This document shows, piece by piece, positions 6,078-8,774 of a stretch of DNA of 8,774 nucleotides. The stretch is from NCBI GenBank assembly GCA_937863195.1, contig CALMET010000148.1:1-8774 (forward strand), given 5' to 3'. This DNA is from an uncultured bacterium. GTDB lineage: Bacteria > Patescibacteria > ABY1 > SG8-24 > 2-12-FULL-60-25. The position numbers and the translations under genes were made by a program. Positions within the stretch are counted from its first letter, which is position 1. Each line of letters opens with the position of its first letter. The notes under the pieces were generated by a model. It saw nothing but the letters and a program-made list of their open reading frames with translations, did no database searches and had not been told where the DNA came from.

Positions 6078-6602
6078 ATGTCTCGTTTCTCGCACCTTCT
6101 GCGAAGGCTCTTCTTTTGGCGAAAGGTGCCAAAATCTCTTCCTTTGCTAAGTGATCCGTACCGTGAAATGCCGAGAGGTCTACTCAAAGAGGGATCCGCC
6201 TATCAAATCGGGGATCGGTTTTTGCTCAGAAGGGATTACTACTCCAATCTTCAGGAGGACATCTCAGTCACACGGGGAAAAACTACGGCTCATCATTATC
6301 GTAATGCTTATTGTCGACTGCTAAAAGGCTCGGTAATTGTCATCGTTGGTCCGGAGCCACTGGGTGACGTTATTGTGCGTTACTGCCTTAGCGACAAAGG
6401 TCATGCGTTATATAGCTGGGCACGCTTCGGAGATCTTAGCTCATCACTTCGAAACATGGTAAACAAGGACCACTCATCAAAAAAGCTCGCTCCAGATGGC
6501 GGTCTCTTCTGGCTTGAGACAAAGGAACTAAAGCGGCTGAAGCGCGTAGACCCGGAGCCCGATTGGTGGGATGTGAACGCTGGAGGATTTAGAACTAATT
6601 AA
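6078..6602 (+). CDS. Small cassette protein 2, unknown family, paralogue of the 5584 gene
   Basis: A 174-residue soluble protein of unrecognised family. Blocks shared with the 5584 product are: 'RF' and 'LFFWRK' near the start, 'DPYREMPRG' (26-34), 'YQIGDRFLLRRD' (42-53), 'HHY' (72-74), 'RLLKGSVIVIV' (80-90), 'GDVIVRY' (96-102) and an aromatic 'LYSWARFGDL' (111-120). It continues for about 50 residues not present in the paralogue: a Lys/Ser-rich linker (126-137) and a tail with 'GGLFWLETKELKRLKR' (141-156) and 'DWWDV' (162-166), which could be a short helix plus tryptophan-rich end used for binding. No signal peptide or membrane segment is visible, and no catalytic motif is evident. The gene has its own promoter-like element, strong Shine-Dalgarno site and terminator, and converges with the PEGA gene. 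Confidence 0.78.
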   Translation: MSRFSHLLRRLFFWRKVPKSLPLLSDPYREMPRGLLKEGSAYQIGDRFLLRRDYYSNLQEDISVTRGKTTAHHYRNAYCRLLKGSVIVIVGPEPLGDVIVRYCLSDKGHALYSWARFGDLSSSLRNMVNKDHSSKKLAPDGGLFWLETKELKRLKRVDPEPDWWDVNAGGFRTN

Positions 6603-6624
6603 ACAAAAAGTCTATCGTCTCTGA

Positions 6625-6668
6625 CCGTAGCCGCAACGACAAAAGAGTCGTTCGTCTACGGCTTTTTT
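6625..6668 (+). terminator. Rho-independent terminator of cassette 2 at the convergent junction
   Basis: The stem is CCGTAG (6625-6630)/CTACGG (6656-6661) with AACGAC (6635-6640)/GTCGTT (6647-6652), followed by six T (6663-6668). It lies in the 76-base gap between the convergent cassette 2 and PEGA genes. On the minus strand the same hairpin is followed only after about 15 bases by a T-run (AAAAA at 6605-6609 on the plus strand), so two-way termination is possible but weaker for the PEGA gene. Confidence 0.87.
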
Positions 6669-6678
6669 GTTTGCGTGT

Positions 6679-7995
6679 TTATTCCAATCCCAAACTCCAA
6701 ACACCGGTCTTACCATCCTTGGTACCAAGAATGATTAGTCTGTCATTAACGGTGGCGAGATCTTGGATATTCTCAAAGGTTGCAAGTTCAGTGCGTTGGC
6801 GGCCGTCGCGATTGTCGAGTTCGAGGGCAAGGACCTTGGTCTTTGTGGCATAAAAAACCGTGCCAGCTTGTGGATGCCAATCAGCTCGTACAAACGCTTC
6901 ACTATTGCGAATAAGGAGTTCAGGATTTTGGTCGATTTGCCAGAGCCAGAGTTCATTCTGATTGATAATGAGCGCGGTTGGGATTTCAGCGTCCGGTAGC
7001 CATGATTGAATAACGCCATAGCTTTCTTGTGCATTTGAGCTCTTGTTCTTTACGGCAAGCAACCTTAGGCCATCTTCAAGCAAAATAAAGTCGCCTTGGA
7101 TGCTGTGAATCTGCCACTGGCCGCGAGGTAATGAAAAAGCGCGGTTAAGGTCATTGTTCCAGCTCAGTAATTGTTCGGTGGTACCGGTGGCATTCATGAG
7201 CGAGGCAGGGCCGAGTTCATCGGTGCCGCTCGCGGTGACGATGCTCGAAAGTTGTTTGCTACGCGGGTCAAATGAATAACGGCGTTCTGGATTTAGGCCG
7301 GTGACGATATCATCATGCCAACGATAGGTCCCAGGTGGAAGATTATTTTGCGTGTTTGTAGAACGAATATCTACCCAATAGCCATCGCCTTCAGTGCTTG
7401 CGACAATAGCATCATCCGACGTGCTCCATTCGATTGCTGAAACAGTCGTGGAGGCTGGTAGGTTGATGCGGCGTGAAAGCGTGTCATTATCAAAAACGAG
7501 CAAGCTCTGAACCGTTGAGCTGCTACCAGCGTTTTCGGTAATGATGAAGCGTTGTTTCTTTTGCGCGCGCGAGAGCAGGGCGGCTGTTGTCTCTGCGAGG
7601 AGCTTTGGTTCTAGCTGGCGCCAAAGATAGATCTTGTTAGCAAAGGTGACTTGCTCGGCTTTTACTTCGAGGCGCTTTTCCCAAGGGTAATAACCTTGGC
7701 GTTCAAAGCGTACTTGATAGGTCCCTGGAGTGACATTCTGTAACGTGGCAGCCGTTTTATCTGGATGCTCTTGGCCATTTAAAAAGATGCGGGCATTGCC
7801 AGGGGTCGTGTCTAAAATAAGGGTGCCATTACGTTCAATGACACGCTTATTTGGATTGAGGCGATAGCCGGCCGTATAAAAAAGCAGACTCGGTGCCAGT
7901 ACGACAAAAACAATCGCAAAAACCCAAGGGATAATGCGCCTGTGAAAAGGCGGCTTATAGCGAGATCTCGACATGGTGATGGCTAGAGGATACAC
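6679..7995 (-). CDS. PEGA-domain membrane-anchored protein
   Basis: The start is either GTG 7995 (438 residues, weak GGATGG upstream) or ATG 7974 (431 residues, no Shine-Dalgarno site); numbering here is from GTG. A basic N-terminus precedes one membrane segment (about 21-43), followed by 'FYTAGYRLN' (39-47), familiar from CPR PEGA proteins. A PEGA domain follows (about 57-125): 'GTLILDTTPGNARIFLNG', then 'PGTYQVRFERQGYYPW'. Residues about 130-438 form repeated strand-turn units ('LLVFDNDTLSRRINLP', 'SAIEWSTSDDAIVAS', 'RADWHPQAGTVFYATKTKVLALEL', 'RLIILGTKDGKTGVWSL') that look like a beta-propeller, possibly a binding surface outside the membrane. PEGA domains are found on surface proteins and are thought to be structural. 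It is divergent from murA and convergent with cassette 2. Anchor and PEGA domain are secure; the propeller is an inference. Confidence 0.85.
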   Translation of the reverse strand: MYPLAITMSRSRYKPPFHRRIIPWVFAIVFVVLAPSLLFYTAGYRLNPNKRVIERNGTLILDTTPGNARIFLNGQEHPDKTAATLQNVTPGTYQVRFERQGYYPWEKRLEVKAEQVTFANKIYLWRQLEPKLLAETTAALLSRAQKKQRFIITENAGSSSTVQSLLVFDNDTLSRRINLPASTTVSAIEWSTSDDAIVASTEGDGYWVDIRSTNTQNNLPPGTYRWHDDIVTGLNPERRYSFDPRSKQLSSIVTASGTDELGPASLMNATGTTEQLLSWNNDLNRAFSLPRGQWQIHSIQGDFILLEDGLRLLAVKNKSSNAQESYGVIQSWLPDAEIPTALIINQNELWLWQIDQNPELLIRNSEAFVRADWHPQAGTVFYATKTKVLALELDNRDGRQRTELATFENIQDLATVNDRLIILGTKDGKTGVWSLGLE

Positions 7996-7996
7996 T
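7968..7996 (+). promoter_or_regulatory. Putative murA promoter
   Basis: TCGACA (7968-7973, five of six) and TACACT (7991-7996, four of six) are separated by 17 bases. A start about seven bases on would leave fewer than ten bases before ATG 8011, so the transcript would be almost leaderless; this fits the absence of a Shine-Dalgarno site. It overlaps the 5' end of the PEGA gene. Confidence 0.45.
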
Positions 7997-8015
7997 TTTT
8001 TCCATCCAATATGAA
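7987..8015 (-). promoter_or_regulatory. Putative promoter of the PEGA gene
   Basis: On the minus strand TTCATA (8010-8015) and TATCCT (7987-7992) each match consensus at four of six positions, with a 17-base spacer. Transcription would begin near ATG 7974, giving a nearly leaderless message if that start is used. It overlaps the putative murA promoter, so the two could compete. Confidence 0.3.
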
Positions 8016-8774
8016 ATTTGCTATCAAAGGCGGCCGCCGCTTAAGCGGCCACGTGTCTATTTCAGGCGCAAAGAACGCGATCGGGCCACTCGTTGCGGCG
8101 TCTTTGCTTATAAAGGGTCCCGTGAAATTTAAGAATGTCCCGCGCTTGAGCGATCTTCAGCAATTGTTGGATATCATCGCCGGCATGGGCGCCAAGGTCG
8201 AGTGGACGGGGGAGCATGAGCTCACCATTGATACCAAGACCATTAATCCTGCAAAGCTCGATAAGGTCGCGATGAAGCGCATGCGTTTTTCGATTTTACT
8301 TTTAGGACCAATGTTGGCGCGTTTTAAATCAGTGGCTGTTTCAGAACCGGGTGGTTGTACGATTGGTAATCGTCCGATCGACACGCATCTCTTTGCTCTC
8401 ACGGCACTGGACGCGACGATTGAACCAGATAAAGACGGAGATGAATATGTAATGAAGACCAAGGGCCTCAAAGGCGCCTACATCATTCTGCCGGAGTTTA
8501 GCGTGACAGCGACAGAAAATTTGATCATGGCAGCAAGTCTTGCAAAAGGCACGACGACTATTCGTCTTGCAGCTGCTGAGCCGCATGTGCAAGATCTCTG
8601 CCGTTTCTTGGTGGCGTGTGGCGCAAAAATTAAAGGCATCGGTTCGCATGAGCTTGAGATCAAGGGCGTTGGTTCACTCAAAGCTCCGCGCCAGGCATGG
8701 CATGTGGTGCCAGATATGTTAGAGGTTGGGACATTTGCTGTTGCTGCGGCACTTACGAAAGGCGATATCACCAT
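8011..8774 (+). CDS. murA: UDP-N-acetylglucosamine 1-carboxyvinyltransferase MurA (N-terminal 254 residues)
   Basis: MurA transfers enolpyruvate from PEP to UDP-GlcNAc, the first committed step of peptidoglycan synthesis, in the cytoplasm. The frame runs from ATG 8011 off the right edge, giving 254 of about 420 residues. Key landmarks are present: 'SGAKNA' (18-23; Lys21 and Asn22 correspond to E. coli Lys22/Asn23), 'MRFSILLLGPMLARF' (91-105) and 'PGGCTIGNRPIDTHL' (113-127) with the PEP-reactive Cys116 that determines fosfomycin sensitivity in other bacteria, and Arg121. 'ATENLIMAASLAKGTTTI' (167-184) and 'VPDMLEVGTFAVAAAL' (233-248) follow. The last differs from the usual 'PDRIE(T/A)GT' by Met at the Arg position. 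The catalytic Asp of the second half lies outside. It has no Shine-Dalgarno site, and a perfect palindrome sits at 8036-8049. Confidence 0.95.
   Translation, partial: MKFAIKGGRRLSGHVSISGAKNAIGPLVAASLLIKGPVKFKNVPRLSDLQQLLDIIAGMGAKVEWTGEHELTIDTKTINPAKLDKVAMKRMRFSILLLGPMLARFKSVAVSEPGGCTIGNRPIDTHLFALTALDATIEPDKDGDEYVMKTKGLKGAYIILPEFSVTATENLIMAASLAKGTTTIRLAAAEPHVQDLCRFLVACGAKIKGIGSHELEIKGVGSLKAPRQAWHVVPDMLEVGTFAVAAALTKGDIT
8036..8049. repeat. 14-base perfect palindrome in the murA start region
   Basis: GCCGC (8036-8040), TTAA (8041-8044) and GCGGC (8045-8049) form a perfect palindrome at codons 9-13. In mRNA it could fold into a short GC hairpin within 40 bases of the start codon. It may only reflect Gly/Arg/Leu codon choice, so a function is uncertain. 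Confidence 0.45.

Larger units (their letters stand above)
5949..6675 (+). repeat. Direct repeat pair carrying the two cassette terminators
   Basis: Copies at 5949-6005 (57 bases) and 6621-6675 (55 bases) both run from CTGACCGTAG to TTTGTTTGCG and differ only in the loop and in T-run length. Identity extends beyond the hairpin (GTTTGCG after the T-run, CTGA before it), and CGTCTC lies just upstream in both, at 5938-5943 and 6616-6621. This is more than convergent terminator structure and points to duplication of a cassette unit. Confidence 0.88.

Noticed and set aside
6045..6602. Longer cassette 2 protein starting at GTG 6045
   Set aside because: It would put the conserved AAGAGGT site and leader inside the coding sequence; ATG 6078 aligns with the paralogue start.
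5949..6675. Terminator repeats as integron attC sites flanking gene cassettes
   Set aside because: Neither arm has the GTTRRRY/RYYYAAC core, the T-run makes a terminator the simpler reading, and no integrase is in the window.
8157..8774. Minus-strand frames opposite murA
   Set aside because: The plus frame is a clear MurA with the PGGC motif; the opposite frames are shadows.
1..8774. UGA recoded as glycine (Gracilibacteria/SR1 code)
   Set aside because: TGA ends several genes at sensible points with overlapping downstream starts, and no frame needs readthrough.
1..8774. CRISPR arrays, tRNA or rRNA genes, insertion sequences
   Set aside because: No regularly spaced repeats, cloverleaf-type sequence, rRNA motifs or transposase motifs were seen by eye.

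Overview
The window looks like a gene-dense piece of a Patescibacteria (Candidate Phyla Radiation) genome, probably of the Parcubacteria type. This is inferred from gene content. There is a single-TM PEGA protein with the 'FYTAGYRLN' start beside murA, a secreted lysozyme-like protein with C-terminal repeats, start codons mostly without Shine-Dalgarno sites, ATGA overlaps and divergent gaps of 15-36 bases. Several genes end at TGA, so the standard bacterial code fits and the UGA-Gly code of Gracilibacteria/SR1 does not. No rRNA, tRNA, CRISPR array, transposase or integrase was seen.

Layout. On the minus strand, 1-1642 holds a two-gene unit: a secreted lysozyme-like protein with four C-terminal repeats, coupled by an ATGA overlap to a LigB-like (class III extradiol dioxygenase/MEMO superfamily) gene that runs off the left edge. 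An 18-base divergent gap separates it from a plus-strand operon at 1661-5516: a multi-pass GT-C-like glycosyltransferase, a single-TM protein with a large extracytoplasmic domain, a four-TM small protein, and a HIT-family hydrolase. Each junction overlaps or abuts, so these four are probably co-transcribed. The first three look like an envelope glycosylation or surface-assembly unit; HIT may simply be a passenger.

From 5517 to 6675 there are two tandem cassettes. Each has a TTGACG promoter-like element, a similar leader with the same AAGAGGT ribosome binding site, a small paralogous protein of unknown function and a nearly identical 55-57 base terminator. I recognise no described family for these proteins. 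This is the best candidate in the window for something undescribed. The second cassette converges with a minus-strand PEGA-domain membrane protein (6679-7995). That gene is divergent from murA (8011 to the right edge, partial), which catalyses the first committed step of peptidoglycan synthesis.

Most of the window therefore concerns the cell envelope: peptidoglycan precursor synthesis (MurA), possible peptidoglycan cleavage (lysozyme-like protein), surface glycosylation (GT-C operon) and membrane-anchored surface proteins (PEGA protein, 3298 protein). The cassette pair stands apart by its own signals. There is no gene-free stretch over 300 bases. The longest gap, 5953-6077, holds the first terminator and the second promoter and leader.
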